Source: Ruminococcus sp.
Lineage (GTDB): Bacteria; Bacillota; Clostridia; Oscillospirales; Ruminococcaceae
Direction: 5' to 3'
Assembly: GCA_031262835.1 (NCBI GenBank)
Contig: JAISGY010000013.1
Coordinates: forward strand, 1 to 64,000
Length of the DNA: 64,000 nt
Position numbers and translations under genes: made by a program. The notes beneath the pieces are model-generated. The model was not told where the DNA came from. It did no database searches and was given only the letters and a program-made list of their open reading frames with translations. Each line of letters starts with the position of its first letter. Within the stretch, counting starts at the first letter, position 1. Positions 18,878 through 29,504 of this stretch are shown here, piece by piece.

Positions 18878-20245
18878 ATGGAAAAGACGATGGATAAAAT
18901 TGTAAACCTCTGCAAAAACCGCGGGTATGTCTTCCCGGGGTCGGAGATTTACGGCGGGCTTTCTAACTCTTGGGACTACGGTCCGCTCGGGGTTGAGCTT
19001 AAGGAGAATATCAAGCGCGCTTGGCGGAAGAAGTTTATACAGGAGAGCCCCTACAACGTCGGGCTCGACAGCGCGATTTTAATGAACAACCAAACGTGGA
19101 TAGCCTCCGGGCATCTCACGAATTTTTCCGACCCGCTTATTGACTGCAAGTCCTGCAAGACCCGTCATCGTGCCGACCAGCTTATCGAAGACCAGACGGG
19201 AACGTCGGTTGAAGGCATGAGCAATGAACAGATGGACGAAATTATAGGCGCGGGGAAGGTTAAATGCCCCCATTGCGGCAAGTCTGATTTTACAAAAATA
19301 AGGCAATTCAACCTCATGTTCAAGACCTTCCAAGGCACAACCGAGGACACCAAGGCGGAGCTCTACTTACGTCCCGAAACCGCGCAGGGCATTTTCGTTA
19401 ACTTTAACAACATCGTTCGCACGACAAGAAAGAAACTGCCGTTCGGGGTTGCCCAAATCGGGAAATCGTTCAGAAACGAGATTACCCCCGGCAACTTCAC
19501 ATTCAGAACACGCGAATTTGAACAGATGGAGCTTGAGTTTTTCTGCAAGCCCGGAACCGACCTTGAATGGTTCACATATTGGCGCGGATTCTGCCGGGAT
19601 TGGCTTCTCTCCCTTGGGATAAAGGAAGAAAATATCCGCCTCCGCGACCACTCGAAGGAGGAACTCTCCTTCTATTCAAACGCGACAACCGACATCGAAT
19701 ACAAGTTCCCGTTCTCGTGGGGGGAACTCTGGGGCATCGCCGACCGCACCGACTACGACCTCACCCAACACATGAGGACAAGCGGAAAGTCCCTCGAATA
19801 CTTCGACCCGGAGGACAACTCGAAGCTTATCCCATACGTAATTGAGCCGTCACTCGGCTGTGACAGGGTTGCGCTTGCGTTTATATGCGAGGCTTACGAC
19901 GAGGAAGAACTCCCGGGCGGCGACATCCGCAACGTCATGCACCTTCACCCCGCGCTTGCCCCGTACAAGGCGGCGATTTTGCCGCTTACGAAGAAGCTTG
20001 ACGAGCCGGCGAAAGAGATATACTTTGATCTTACGAAATACTATAATATAGACTATGACCTCTCCGGGCAGATAGGGAAACGCTACCGCCGTCAGGACGA
20101 AATCGGCACGCCGTACTGTATCACATTTGACTTTGAATCACTCGAAGATAAATGCGTAACCGTCCGCGACCGCGACAGCATGGCGCAAGAACGGGTTGCA
20201 ATTGAAAACCTTAAAACCTACCTTGACGAAAAATTATATTTCTAA
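18878..20245 (+). CDS. glyQS: Glycyl-tRNA synthetase (class II, single-chain)
   Basis: [78 protein letters not shown]. Confidence 0.96.
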   Translation: MEKTMDKIVNLCKNRGYVFPGSEIYGGLSNSWDYGPLGVELKENIKRAWRKKFIQESPYNVGLDSAILMNNQTWIASGHLTNFSDPLIDCKSCKTRHRADQLIEDQTGTSVEGMSNEQMDEIIGAGKVKCPHCGKSDFTKIRQFNLMFKTFQGTTEDTKAELYLRPETAQGIFVNFNNIVRTTRKKLPFGVAQIGKSFRNEITPGNFTFRTREFEQMELEFFCKPGTDLEWFTYWRGFCRDWLLSLGIKEENIRLRDHSKEELSFYSNATTDIEYKFPFSWGELWGIADRTDYDLTQHMRTSGKSLEYFDPEDNSKLIPYVIEPSLGCDRVALAFICEAYDEEELPGGDIRNVMHLHPALAPYKAAILPLTKKLDEPAKEIYFDLTKYYNIDYDLSGQIGKRYRRQDEIGTPYCITFDFESLEDKCVTVRDRDSMAQERVAIENLKTYLDEKLYF

Positions 20246-20997
20246 TGCAGAAGATTTTGGGCTATATGCGCCGCGCTATTACCGAATATGACCTGCTCTC
20301 CGACGGTGACAAAATTGCCGTCGGCGTTTCGGGCGGGAAAGACAGTCTCGTTTTACTTCGAGGTCTATTCTTGCTTAAACGTTTCATAGGCTTTGAATAT
20401 GAGCTTATTGCTTTAACCGCCGATATGCGTTTTGGGGGGCAACCCGGCAATTTTGAGGCGGTTGCGGAATTTTGCCGCGAAATGAGCATACCATATAACA
20501 TAATCCCTACCGATATTGCCGAAATTGTCTTCGACATTCGGAAGGAAAAGAACCCTTGCAGTCTTTGCGCAAAGATGCGGAGGGGAATCCTCCACGAAGC
20601 GGCAAAGTCTGCGGGTTGCAACAAAATCGCCCTCGGGCACAGCTTCGACGACGCGGTAGAAACCTTCGTGATGAACCTCTTTATGGAAGGGCGGCTCGGC
20701 TGCTTCTCCCCGAAAAGTTACCTCTCACGCCGCGACTTAACCCTAATCCGCCCCCTCGTCTTCGCCCCCGAAAAAGAGATAAAACGCGCCGCCTATAAAA
20801 ATAACCTCCCCATAGTTAAGTCCTCCTGCCCCGAAGACGGGCACACAAACCGCGAAGAGATAAAAAAATTCTTGGCGGAACGCGAACGCTTCGACAAAGG
20901 CTTTACCGAACGCCTTTTCGGGGCTATGCGGAAGGCTGATATAGACAGGTGGGCGGGAAAAACCTATGATAAAACTGCTGACGAACAAGTTTATTAA
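20245..20997 (+). CDS. TtcA-like PP-loop tRNA thiolation protein
   Basis: PP-loop VGVSGGKDSLVLL, NPCSLCAKMRRG, ALGHSFDDAVETF. Confidence 0.85.
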   Translation: MQKILGYMRRAITEYDLLSDGDKIAVGVSGGKDSLVLLRGLFLLKRFIGFEYELIALTADMRFGGQPGNFEAVAEFCREMSIPYNIIPTDIAEIVFDIRKEKNPCSLCAKMRRGILHEAAKSAGCNKIALGHSFDDAVETFVMNLFMEGRLGCFSPKSYLSRRDLTLIRPLVFAPEKEIKRAAYKNNLPIVKSSCPEDGHTNREEIKKFLAERERFDKGFTERLFGAMRKADIDRWAGKTYDKTADEQVY

Positions 20998-22126
20998 GGA
21001 CGACGACCCTCACCGCCGTATGCGCGTGGGGCTTCTTGGCGGTGTTATCGGGATAGTCTGCAATATCTTGCTGTTCGGGGTTAAATTAACGGCGGGGCTT
21101 TTAATGTCTTCCGTTGCGATAATTTCGGACGCTTTCAACAACCTCTCGGATATGGGGAGCTCGATTGTTGTCCTTATTTCTTCAAAGGCAGCCGCCGCGC
21201 ACCCCGACAAGGAGCACCCCTTCGGGCACGGCAGGGTTGAATATATTGCCTCACTTATTGTCGCAATTATAATTGTCCTCGTCGGATTTGAGCTCGGCAG
21301 GACGTCGGTTGACAAGATATTAAACCCTACGCCAACCGAGTTTTCTTGGCTCTTGACAATAATATTGGCTTTAACCGTTCTTGTCAAGCTCTGGATGTAT
21401 AAAAGCTACAGCTTCCTTGCCGACATGATTGATTCGACGCTCTTTAAGGCAACCGCCCGCGACAGCCTCAATGACGTTATCTCGACCCTTGCGGTAGTCC
21501 TTGCGACGGTTGTTAACCACTTTATTACGACGGTTGAACTTGACGGGGTTATCGGGCTTGCGGTTGCTTGTTATATTGTCTTCGGCGGGATTAAGATTGC
21601 GAAAGAGACTATTGACCTGCTCCTTGGGAGTCCGCCGTCAGCCGAACTTTGCGAAAAAATCCGCGCGATAATTTCGAGCGGCGAGCATATTGTCGGGGTT
21701 CACGACCTTATTATCCACGACTACGGACCGGGGAGGATTTTCGCCTCCGCCCACGCCGAAGTCCCCGCATCAGACGACCCGACCGCCGTCCATGAGTGTA
21801 TAGACGCCTTGGAGCGCGAGATTTATAAGGAACTCGATATTCGCATCGTCCTTCATACCGACCCGATAAGCGTCGACGACGAGAGGGTTAACAAACTTCG
21901 GGAGATGACCGAAAAGATTGTCGGCGCGCTAAATCCCGAATATACAATACACGATTTCAGGATAACGGACGGGGAGAATAACATCAACCTCATTTTCGAC
22001 GTCGCCGTGCCGGACTGCCCGACAGACAAGGATAAATCATCGCTTGCGCAGACTCTTAAAAATCTTCTTAAGGCTAACGACAGCAAATACAATGCGGTTA
22101 TAACCGTTGATGATTATTACGGGTAG
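20966..22126 (+). CDS. Cation diffusion facilitator (CDF) family transporter
   Basis: SSVAIISDAFNNLSDMGSSIVVLISSKAAAAHPDKEHPFGHGRVEYIASL. Confidence 0.92.
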   Translation: MIKLLTNKFIKDDDPHRRMRVGLLGGVIGIVCNILLFGVKLTAGLLMSSVAIISDAFNNLSDMGSSIVVLISSKAAAAHPDKEHPFGHGRVEYIASLIVAIIIVLVGFELGRTSVDKILNPTPTEFSWLLTIILALTVLVKLWMYKSYSFLADMIDSTLFKATARDSLNDVISTLAVVLATVVNHFITTVELDGVIGLAVACYIVFGGIKIAKETIDLLLGSPPSAELCEKIRAIISSGEHIVGVHDLIIHDYGPGRIFASAHAEVPASDDPTAVHECIDALEREIYKELDIRIVLHTDPISVDDERVNKLREMTEKIVGALNPEYTIHDFRITDGENNINLIFDVAVPDCPTDKDKSSLAQTLKNLLKANDSKYNAVITVDDYYG

Positions 22127-22130
22127 AAAC

Positions 22131-24047
22131 ATGGTTGATATTGATAAAAAATATTTCTATTCAGGGGACGACCTCGGGGCTGTTTGGAGCTTTGAACAGA
22201 CCGTTTTTAAGGTATGGGCGCCGCTTGCCGACAAGGCAAGGATTCAACTCTATAAAACCTGCACCGAAGAAAAGCCGTTTAGAAAACTCCCGATGACTAA
22301 GGACAAAGGCGGCGTCTGGAGCAAGACGGGGTTCGGGAACCTTGACGGGGTTTATTACACCTACGTCTTTACCTACGACGGTATCGAAACCGAGACGATC
22401 GACGTTTACGCGAAGTCCTGCGGCGCGAACGGGGCGATGGGGTTTATCTTCAATCCCGCCTCGACCAACCCCAAGGATTGGGAATTTGAAGACTTTGTTA
22501 AACTTCCCCACTACACCGACGCTTGTATTTACGAACTCCATGTGCGCGACTTTTCGATAGATAAGGAGAGCAACTTCTGCTACCGCGGGCGTTTTTTGGC
22601 GTTTATTGAAAAGCACCTTAAAAACGCCGCCGGGGACAGAATGGGGCTTTCGCACCTTCGCGAGCTCGGTATTACACACGTCCAACTCCAACCGATTTTC
22701 GACTACCAGACGGTTGACGAAACAAATCTCGGGAAGCCGCAGTTTAACTGGGGTTACGACCCCCAAAATTTCAACTGCCCGGAAGGCTCCTATTCAACGA
22801 ACCCCTATGACGGGCGGGTTCGCGTTAACGAAATGAAGCGGATGATTCAAATGCTCCATAAAAACGGCATCGGCGTAATTATGGACGTTGTTTACAACCA
22901 CACCTACGCGACCGCCGACAGTGCCTTTACGAAGACTTTCCCGCGGTACTACTACCGTATGTGGGGGAACCATTACGCGAACGGCTCGGGTTGCGGCAAT
23001 GAAGTTGCGACAGAGCGGCTTATGGTTAGAAAATACATTATCGACAGCCTTTGTTATTTCGCAAAAGAATACAAGATAGACGGCTTCCGCTTCGACCTCA
23101 TGGGGCTTTATGACAAAGAGACGCTTGCGCTTGCCCGTGAAAAACTGCTTGAAATTAACCCTAATGTTATTCTTTACGGCGAGGGTTGGACAGGCGGCGA
23201 TTCGCCCCTTGAGTATGAACATCGTGCAATGAAATTAAATGCCCGATCCGTCCCGGGTTACGGCTTCTTTTCGGACGACTTCCGCGACACAATCAAGGGT
23301 AACAATTTCATCAACAAGGACAAGGGCTATATAAACGGCGCGGTAGGAACGGAGCATTTCGTCCGCGAGGTTATCTCCGGGCGGATTCCGCACCCCCAGC
23401 TCCCCGGCATGACGCAGTATTCTTGGACAGACACCCCGTGTCAGACGATTAACTACGTTGAAGCGCACGACAACTTAACCCTTTGGGATAAGCTTTTTTA
23501 TACAAATCCCACCGATACCATAGAAATTCGCAAAAAGATGGATAAACTTGCGGCGGCGTTTGTGTTCCTGTCGCAAGGCATCCCCTTCATACAGGCGGGG
23601 CAGGACTTCCTGCGCTCAAAACCCCTCCCCGGCGGCAATTCTTTCGACCACAACAGCTACAACTCCCCCGACATTATTAATAGTATAAAATGGGGAAGAA
23701 AATCGGAGTATCGGGACATTTATAACTACTACAAGGGCTTAATCGAGTTTCGCAAGAACCACTCCGCCCTTCGTATGTATGAGAACGAACAGGTTGCGAA
23801 TAACCTCAAGTTTTTCGACAACCTCCCCGCCCGCATTATCGGCTTCGGGCTTTATGGGGACGATAACTTGGCGGAGATTTTGGTGTTTTATAACGCAGGG
23901 GAATTCCCGGTAAAGCTTTACGCCTTTGAGGAATACGACGTTTATATCGACGGAGAGGCGGCGGGCAACACCCCGCTCCGAAAGGTTTCGGGGGATTATG
24001 AAGTCGCGGGAATTTCGGTAATCGTCCTCGGTAAGCGTTATGAATAG
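22131..24047 (+). CDS. pulA: Type I pullulanase / glycogen debranching GH13 enzyme
   Basis: YNHTY, DGFRFDLMGLYD, YGEGWTGGDSPL, NYVEAHDNLTLWDKL; start trimmed to MVDIDKKYFYSG. Confidence 0.93.
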   Translation: MVDIDKKYFYSGDDLGAVWSFEQTVFKVWAPLADKARIQLYKTCTEEKPFRKLPMTKDKGGVWSKTGFGNLDGVYYTYVFTYDGIETETIDVYAKSCGANGAMGFIFNPASTNPKDWEFEDFVKLPHYTDACIYELHVRDFSIDKESNFCYRGRFLAFIEKHLKNAAGDRMGLSHLRELGITHVQLQPIFDYQTVDETNLGKPQFNWGYDPQNFNCPEGSYSTNPYDGRVRVNEMKRMIQMLHKNGIGVIMDVVYNHTYATADSAFTKTFPRYYYRMWGNHYANGSGCGNEVATERLMVRKYIIDSLCYFAKEYKIDGFRFDLMGLYDKETLALAREKLLEINPNVILYGEGWTGGDSPLEYEHRAMKLNARSVPGYGFFSDDFRDTIKGNNFINKDKGYINGAVGTEHFVREVISGRIPHPQLPGMTQYSWTDTPCQTINYVEAHDNLTLWDKLFYTNPTDTIEIRKKMDKLAAAFVFLSQGIPFIQAGQDFLRSKPLPGGNSFDHNSYNSPDIINSIKWGRKSEYRDIYNYYKGLIEFRKNHSALRMYENEQVANNLKFFDNLPARIIGFGLYGDDNLAEILVFYNAGEFPVKLYAFEEYDVYIDGEAAGNTPLRKVSGDYEVAGISVIVLGKRYE

Positions 24048-24489
24048 TGTTATACGAAAGATAGTCGGAGTGCTGCCTAAACCGCTGCGCGAGTTTTACT
24101 ATAAGTATGAATCTGCGCTTTTATACATTTTCTACGGCGCGTTAACAACCCTCGTTTCGTTTGTAATGCAGTTTATCCCCGCATATTTGGGCGCGCCGGT
24201 ATGGGCTTCGACGCTGATTTCGTGGGTCTCGGCGGTAACATTTGCCTTTTTCGTCAACAAGTTCTTCGTCTTCGATAGCAACGAACGCACGGCAAAGGTA
24301 ATACTCCGCGAGGGTTCGCAGTTTTTCGCGGCAAGGCTTGTTTCCTTCTTTATCGAACTGGGTTATCTTGTCTTGATGGTTGATGTTTTCGGCTTCGGGC
24401 TTGTATTAAACAAGATAATAATACAAGTAGTAATACTGATTCTCAACTTCCTCTTTTCAAAATTCATAATCTTCAAGAAAAGCAGATAA
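24040..24489 (+). CDS. GtrA family protein
   Basis: Four-TM protein: LYIFYGALTTLVSFVMQFIPAYLGAPVWASTLISWVSAVTFAFFVNKFFVF. Confidence 0.85.
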   Translation: MNSVIRKIVGVLPKPLREFYYKYESALLYIFYGALTTLVSFVMQFIPAYLGAPVWASTLISWVSAVTFAFFVNKFFVFDSNERTAKVILREGSQFFAARLVSFFIELGYLVLMVDVFGFGLVLNKIIIQVVILILNFLFSKFIIFKKSR

Positions 24490-24613
24490 CCAATTTGCTT
24501 TTTTTGTTATCAAACTGTAAAGATAAAACTAAAATTGTTCATATAATGTTTATAGATTAGTCGAAATAATATAGTATAATGTTATATACAGAATTTTTGT
24601 CGAAATTAGTACA

Positions 24614-27600
24614 ATGATTATGAAGAAACCATTTTCCAAAATCGTCGGCGTGTTGCTGTCGGTGTTTATGACTGTCGGGCTTTTTCCGGCAATTCCGGCA
24701 ATTGCCGAAGAGGGATTGCCGGAGGGGTATACCGTTATTGCCCCCCAAGCTCCGATTAACCGCGACGAAGAGCTCCCCGTTTATGTCCCCGAAGAGCCTT
24801 CCTATCTGTATTCGTTCCCCGATTACATGAAAGGCGTTTTTGTCACGCCCGGGGTTGATTTTGCGATAAAAAATGATGGCGTGCTGCTGTCAGACGAGGA
24901 AATTGCGGCAAATGTTGAAAATCTTCTCGACAGAATCACGGCAAGGGGCTTAAACACCCTTATTGTCGAGACCTCCGCCGACGAAGTTTACTACTCCACC
25001 GACATTAACAACACCGTAGAGAAGTCCGTCCTTGAGTATATTATTTCCCCCGCGAAAGCCCGCGGAATGTTTGTCTACCTCAATTTTCAGATTGACACCC
25101 TCATGTCGAGTCTTTCGGGGTTAACAATCGACGACCGTATCAATAAATTTGCGATTGATATCCGCCAGTTTACCGTAAAATATCCCTGCGACGGGATAAT
25201 TTTCGACGGCTATTACGCCTCTAAAGACGGCGTAAGCGTCTCCGACTACCTTGCGGGCGGTTCGGGGATAGGATTTGACAACTATCTTCTTGACAACAAT
25301 TCTTACATATTCTCCCTCGCGGCAGCGGCTGTCCATAAAACCGACAACACCATCCCTGTGGGGATTGCCCTTGAGGACGTTTGGGAAAATTACGAAAGTG
25401 ACGAGGAGACCGGCAACGTTGTCAACGGTCCGGCAACCTCCGCCGGTTTTGAGGCACTCTCAAACGGTTACGCCGACACCCTCTCTTACATAAAAAACGG
25501 TTACGCCGACTTCATGTTGGTTAAGACGGACGGCGCAATCGGCGACTCGAACGAGCCTTTTAAGGCTGTTACGAGTTGGTGGGGAAACGTTGCGGCAGAA
25601 TCCGGGCTTCCCATGTATATTGCCCACGCCAACGAGAAGATTTGCACCGACAATGAGGGTTGGTATTCCCCCGACGAGCTTGTTAAACAGGTTATCGCGG
25701 CGGAGGAGATTGAAAGCTGTAAGGGCAGCGCGTTCACAAGCCTTTACGCCCTCGAAGACAACGAACTCGAATCGACAACCGTTCTTGAAAAGCACTACTC
25801 CGACAGCTTGGATATCGAGGGGCTCAACTCCGAGCTTGAAATGACCCTCCCGACCAGCACAAACTTCAAAACCGAAGAGCCTTACCAGATTTTCGCAGGT
25901 TCATTCGACCCGAACTTCCCCATCTACTATCAGGGCAACGAAGTGGTCCTAAACGAGGCGGGACGCTTCTATTTCAGGATTGACCTCGAAGTCGGGCTTA
26001 ATATTATCAAGCTCCAGAGTAAAGCCAAAACTATTACGTATAATATTACACGAACTGTAACCGTTCTCAAAGGAATGTCGCCCTCCGAAGGACCGCTCTA
26101 TGTTGACGGGGAGACGACTCTTTCCATCGACACAATCGGTTATAAAGGTTCAAGCATAACGGCGTCCGTTAACGGTAAGATTATCGAGCTTAACGAGACG
26201 GACGGACAGACGGAAGGTCTCGACCCGAACTCGTCCTACGCGAAGTTCCAAGGCTATTACACCGTCCCGAAGGGTAAAATCGGCGAAGAAATTAATCTCG
26301 GGAACGTCGAAATTTTCGGCTCCTATACCTCCCCGAACGGCACAAAATTCACCGCAGGTCTGACCGGCGCGCAGATTATAATTAACGCCGTCCCCGAAAC
26401 GGCGCAAGCCTTCGACGGAAGCCTCCTTCGCATCAAGTCCGAAAACACCATGACCTATCGCGCTTCAACAACCTCAACGAACCCGACCCCCGACGCAACC
26501 CGCCTCCCGGCAGGCACCCTCGACTATTACGTTAAATCCGTAACACTCGACGGCACGGAATATTACGTAACAAACAGCGGCAGGCGCGTAAAAGCCTCCG
26601 CCGTGGACGTCCTCCCGAATGAGCCACTCGGCGCAAATCCAATCGGTATAACATCAGCCGGAACTCGCGGCACAGACACGTTTATAACGTTCAGCCTGTC
26701 GAAGGCGATTCCCTATAACGTAAGCTACAACGGCGCAGACTATGTTAACGGCGACAACGGAAGCCATTATGTTAAAAATTTCAAGGCAACCTCCGTCTCA
26801 ATAATCTTCGACTATGTAACTTCAATCTCCGCCGGTGACATTAACTTCCCGTCAACCTCCGAATTCACAACCGGCAAGTTCGACACCTACGAGCTGTCGG
26901 GGCTTAAGAAAACAAGGCTCACACTCTACCTTCGCGAAGACGGCGTGTACTGCGGAATATCGGGAAGTTACGACCAAAACGGCAACCTTACCCTTAACTT
27001 TAACGGCTCCGAAAACAGTATAAGCGGCGCAACAATAGTAATCGACCCCGGTCACGGTTACACCGAAGCGGAATCCTTCGACCCGGGCGCAATCGGGCAC
27101 ATCAAGGAGCAGACCGCTAACCTTGCTATAGCGAAGTATCTCGAAGCGTATCTTAAGGACGCCGGCGCGAACGTTATCCGTCTTAAAACGGAATCGGAAC
27201 GCTATGTAACAAAGGAGCGCGCCTCTATCGCAAGGCAGTACGACCCCGACATCTTCATCTCCGTCCACTGTAACTCCGCCGGGAGCTCCGCATTCGGCAC
27301 AGAAGCCTACTACTTTACCCCGTTCTCGGAACCGCTGGCAAGATACGTCTCCGCGAGTATTGCAACCGTCCTTGACGACGTAAACGGCAGCGTCAAGAAC
27401 GATCGCGGCGCGAAATACAACTACTTCTATGTAACCCAACAACAGGAGTTCCCCAGTATCTTAGTCGAAACCGCCTTCGTAACAAACTACAACGAAGCAA
27501 TGGCTCTCGCCGACGACGGCTACCAAAGACGCTTCGCGAAAGCAATAATGAATGGCGTCGAACAGTATTTTAACAGGACATCTTACAGTTCATACGGAGA

Positions 27601-27619
27601 CGGAACAGCCTCTTTCTAA
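24614..27619 (+). CDS. Secreted N-acetylmuramoyl-L-alanine amidase (Amidase_3) with N-terminal GH-like (DUF4015-like) domain
   Basis: Signal peptide; VIDPGHGYTE, NLAIAKYLEAYLKDAGANVIRLK, ISVHCNSAGSSAFGTEAYYF, SILVETAFVTN; N-terminal MKGVFVTPGVDFAI...GLNTLIVETSADEVYY. Confidence 0.85.
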   Translation: MIMKKPFSKIVGVLLSVFMTVGLFPAIPAIAEEGLPEGYTVIAPQAPINRDEELPVYVPEEPSYLYSFPDYMKGVFVTPGVDFAIKNDGVLLSDEEIAANVENLLDRITARGLNTLIVETSADEVYYSTDINNTVEKSVLEYIISPAKARGMFVYLNFQIDTLMSSLSGLTIDDRINKFAIDIRQFTVKYPCDGIIFDGYYASKDGVSVSDYLAGGSGIGFDNYLLDNNSYIFSLAAAAVHKTDNTIPVGIALEDVWENYESDEETGNVVNGPATSAGFEALSNGYADTLSYIKNGYADFMLVKTDGAIGDSNEPFKAVTSWWGNVAAESGLPMYIAHANEKICTDNEGWYSPDELVKQVIAAEEIESCKGSAFTSLYALEDNELESTTVLEKHYSDSLDIEGLNSELEMTLPTSTNFKTEEPYQIFAGSFDPNFPIYYQGNEVVLNEAGRFYFRIDLEVGLNIIKLQSKAKTITYNITRTVTVLKGMSPSEGPLYVDGETTLSIDTIGYKGSSITASVNGKIIELNETDGQTEGLDPNSSYAKFQGYYTVPKGKIGEEINLGNVEIFGSYTSPNGTKFTAGLTGAQIIINAVPETAQAFDGSLLRIKSENTMTYRASTTSTNPTPDATRLPAGTLDYYVKSVTLDGTEYYVTNSGRRVKASAVDVLPNEPLGANPIGITSAGTRGTDTFITFSLSKAIPYNVSYNGADYVNGDNGSHYVKNFKATSVSIIFDYVTSISAGDINFPSTSEFTTGKFDTYELSGLKKTRLTLYLREDGVYCGISGSYDQNGNLTLNFNGSENSISGATIVIDPGHGYTEAESFDPGAIGHIKEQTANLAIAKYLEAYLKDAGANVIRLKTESERYVTKERASIARQYDPDIFISVHCNSAGSSAFGTEAYYFTPFSEPLARYVSASIATVLDDVNGSVKNDRGAKYNYFYVTQQQEFPSILVETAFVTNYNEAMALADDGYQRRFAKAIMNGVEQYFNRTSYSSYGDGTASF

Positions 27620-27665
27620 ACAACAAAAAAACCCGCAGAGAAACATTCTTTGCGGGTTTCGTCTT
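27620..27665. terminator. Rho-independent terminator between convergent genes
   Basis: aaaaaaacccgcagag aaacatt ctttgcgggtttcgtcttt. Confidence 0.8.
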
Positions 27666-27670
27666 TAATT

Positions 27671-29374
27671 TTACGCTAACTCTACAATAAGTTCGCCAAC
27701 CGTCGCATTGAGTGAAACGGAAGCGTCTGCAACTACCTTCATAGATGTCCGGATTTCGTTGGAGTTTGTTACCGTGGTGGTGAAGGACTCGCGGAGTTTC
27801 ATTAAGGCGTTTTGGAGGGTCGAGAGGGTGTTGACGAGGGTGGGGAGGTCAGCGGCGTCAATCGAAGTCGAGGAGCGGCACATATCAATAATCTTCGCGA
27901 GAATTCCGATGATGATGTTGACGTACTTGTCGGACTCGGCGTGGTTTTTATCAATACTCGAGAGAGCCGCATAAACGCTTTCGATATCCGCCATGAGCTT
28001 TTCGGCGAAGTTTGAAACGCTCTCGGAGACGTTGTTTATCTGGGCAAGTTTTTCCTCAAGCCCGGCGTTCTCGGAGGACAGCGCGGTCTTCGCGTATTGG
28101 ATGCAGTTGTTGCGGGTGTTGATACCGCGCATAATTGCGGACGCCATTTCCCGACAGGAGTCGTAACCGCAGGAGTGGCAGTTGAAGTTCTGCTGCTCTT
28201 TAGTCGTCTTGTTCATCGAGAGGAAGACCTCTTGAAGCTCAGCGTCGGTTGGGGTTAGGGCTGTGCGGCGTTGTTTTGCGAATGTGCGGATAAATTTCTT
28301 CGTATCGACAATTGTTTCGTCGAAGAATTTCTTCTGTTTGTCCTCTTTCTTGCCGGTGATGAAGTTCGGGGGGAACTTGCGGCGTTCTTTTGCCTCATTC
28401 TCAACATACTTCATGACGGTCATTACGTCGAATATATCGCCGGAGAAACACGAACCCGGACCGCAGTTACAACCGTTCTGGCAGCTTAAAACGTCGAATA
28501 TCTCGGGGCGTTTAAATTGCGGCATTGCTCCATATAGGTCAAGTTCGTTAAATATCGAAGAACCGGCAACGGAAACGATATTGCGCTCCGCGTCGTAAAT
28601 CCAAACATTCTCGCGGAGTCCGCCGTCGCGGGGGAATATTCCGCCCATTATACCTTGCTGGTCGTCGAATTTATAGAGTACGTCGGAGGACGTTGAGGCG
28701 CGCATCTTAGCCTTGTGGGCGAGCGCGTATTCGTAAATCCGCTTTATGGTAACGTTATATTCGACTACTTCGGAATTAAGGCACTCGACCTTCGCCGCGA
28801 TACATGGGGACAGCACGGCGATGTTATAGGGAACATGGAGGAATTCCTTGAGGTAGATTGCCTCACAGATTTCGGGGCTCCAGAAGGGCATGAGGTTATC
28901 AACAACCGGGTGGTTGTACTTTTCAATATAGTCAACGAGCGAAGGGCAGACGGAAGCGATTATGCCCTTGTTGTTTTTAATTGACTCAAGGTGCTTAGCA
29001 TAAGCCCAAGTCATTATGTCCGCCCCGTACGCGCCGTCATAAACAGCGAAAACGCCCTCGGATTTAAGCCAATCGAGAAGCCCTTGCCACATTTCGGGAA
29101 GGGAAGTCTTAATAGCGGGGGAAACGATAACGACAATCTTCTCGGCGTTCCCGAGGTCTGTCATAAACCTTTCGGTATCATCTATGTAGTCTCTCGCACC
29201 GTGCACGCAGGCCTTTATGCACGCACCGCACATTATACAGCAATCCGGGTCAACTTCCGTAACGTTTCTGCCGTCTTCGGTGACGACGATACGGTTAGCG
29301 TCTCTGCAGGGGCAAGCCCTTATACAAACGTTGCAGCCGACACAGCGATCTTTAATCGTTCTAATTAATTCCAT
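27671..29374 (-). CDS. [FeFe]-hydrogenase-like iron-sulfur protein with ferredoxin N-terminus, additional 4Fe-4S domain and C-terminal coiled coil (group D/sensory-like)
   Basis: CVGCNVCIRACPCRDANR and CIMCGACIKAC; SVCPSLVDYIEKYNHP; LSPCIAAKVE; LSCQNGCNCGPGSCF; CHSCGYDSCREMASAIMRGINTRNNC; MCP-like helical tail. Confidence 0.85.
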   Translation of the reverse strand: MELIRTIKDRCVGCNVCIRACPCRDANRIVVTEDGRNVTEVDPDCCIMCGACIKACVHGARDYIDDTERFMTDLGNAEKIVVIVSPAIKTSLPEMWQGLLDWLKSEGVFAVYDGAYGADIMTWAYAKHLESIKNNKGIIASVCPSLVDYIEKYNHPVVDNLMPFWSPEICEAIYLKEFLHVPYNIAVLSPCIAAKVECLNSEVVEYNVTIKRIYEYALAHKAKMRASTSSDVLYKFDDQQGIMGGIFPRDGGLRENVWIYDAERNIVSVAGSSIFNELDLYGAMPQFKRPEIFDVLSCQNGCNCGPGSCFSGDIFDVMTVMKYVENEAKERRKFPPNFITGKKEDKQKKFFDETIVDTKKFIRTFAKQRRTALTPTDAELQEVFLSMNKTTKEQQNFNCHSCGYDSCREMASAIMRGINTRNNCIQYAKTALSSENAGLEEKLAQINNVSESVSNFAEKLMADIESVYAALSSIDKNHAESDKYVNIIIGILAKIIDMCRSSTSIDAADLPTLVNTLSTLQNALMKLRESFTTTVTNSNEIRTSMKVVADASVSLNATVGELIVELA

Positions 29375-29504
29375 AGAGAACTCCTAATTATGTATAGGTT
29401 TTTAACACAAAAGGTTATAACTACCCGTAACATTAATTATACAATATAAACCTCCCCGTGTCAATAGTTTTCACGTATTTTTTACAAAGTAAGAATATGG
29501 GAAA

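Noticed and set aside
22161-22766. 201-aa minus-strand ORF antisense to pulA
   Set aside because: Shadow ORF; codon-phase artefact opposite a confident GH13 gene
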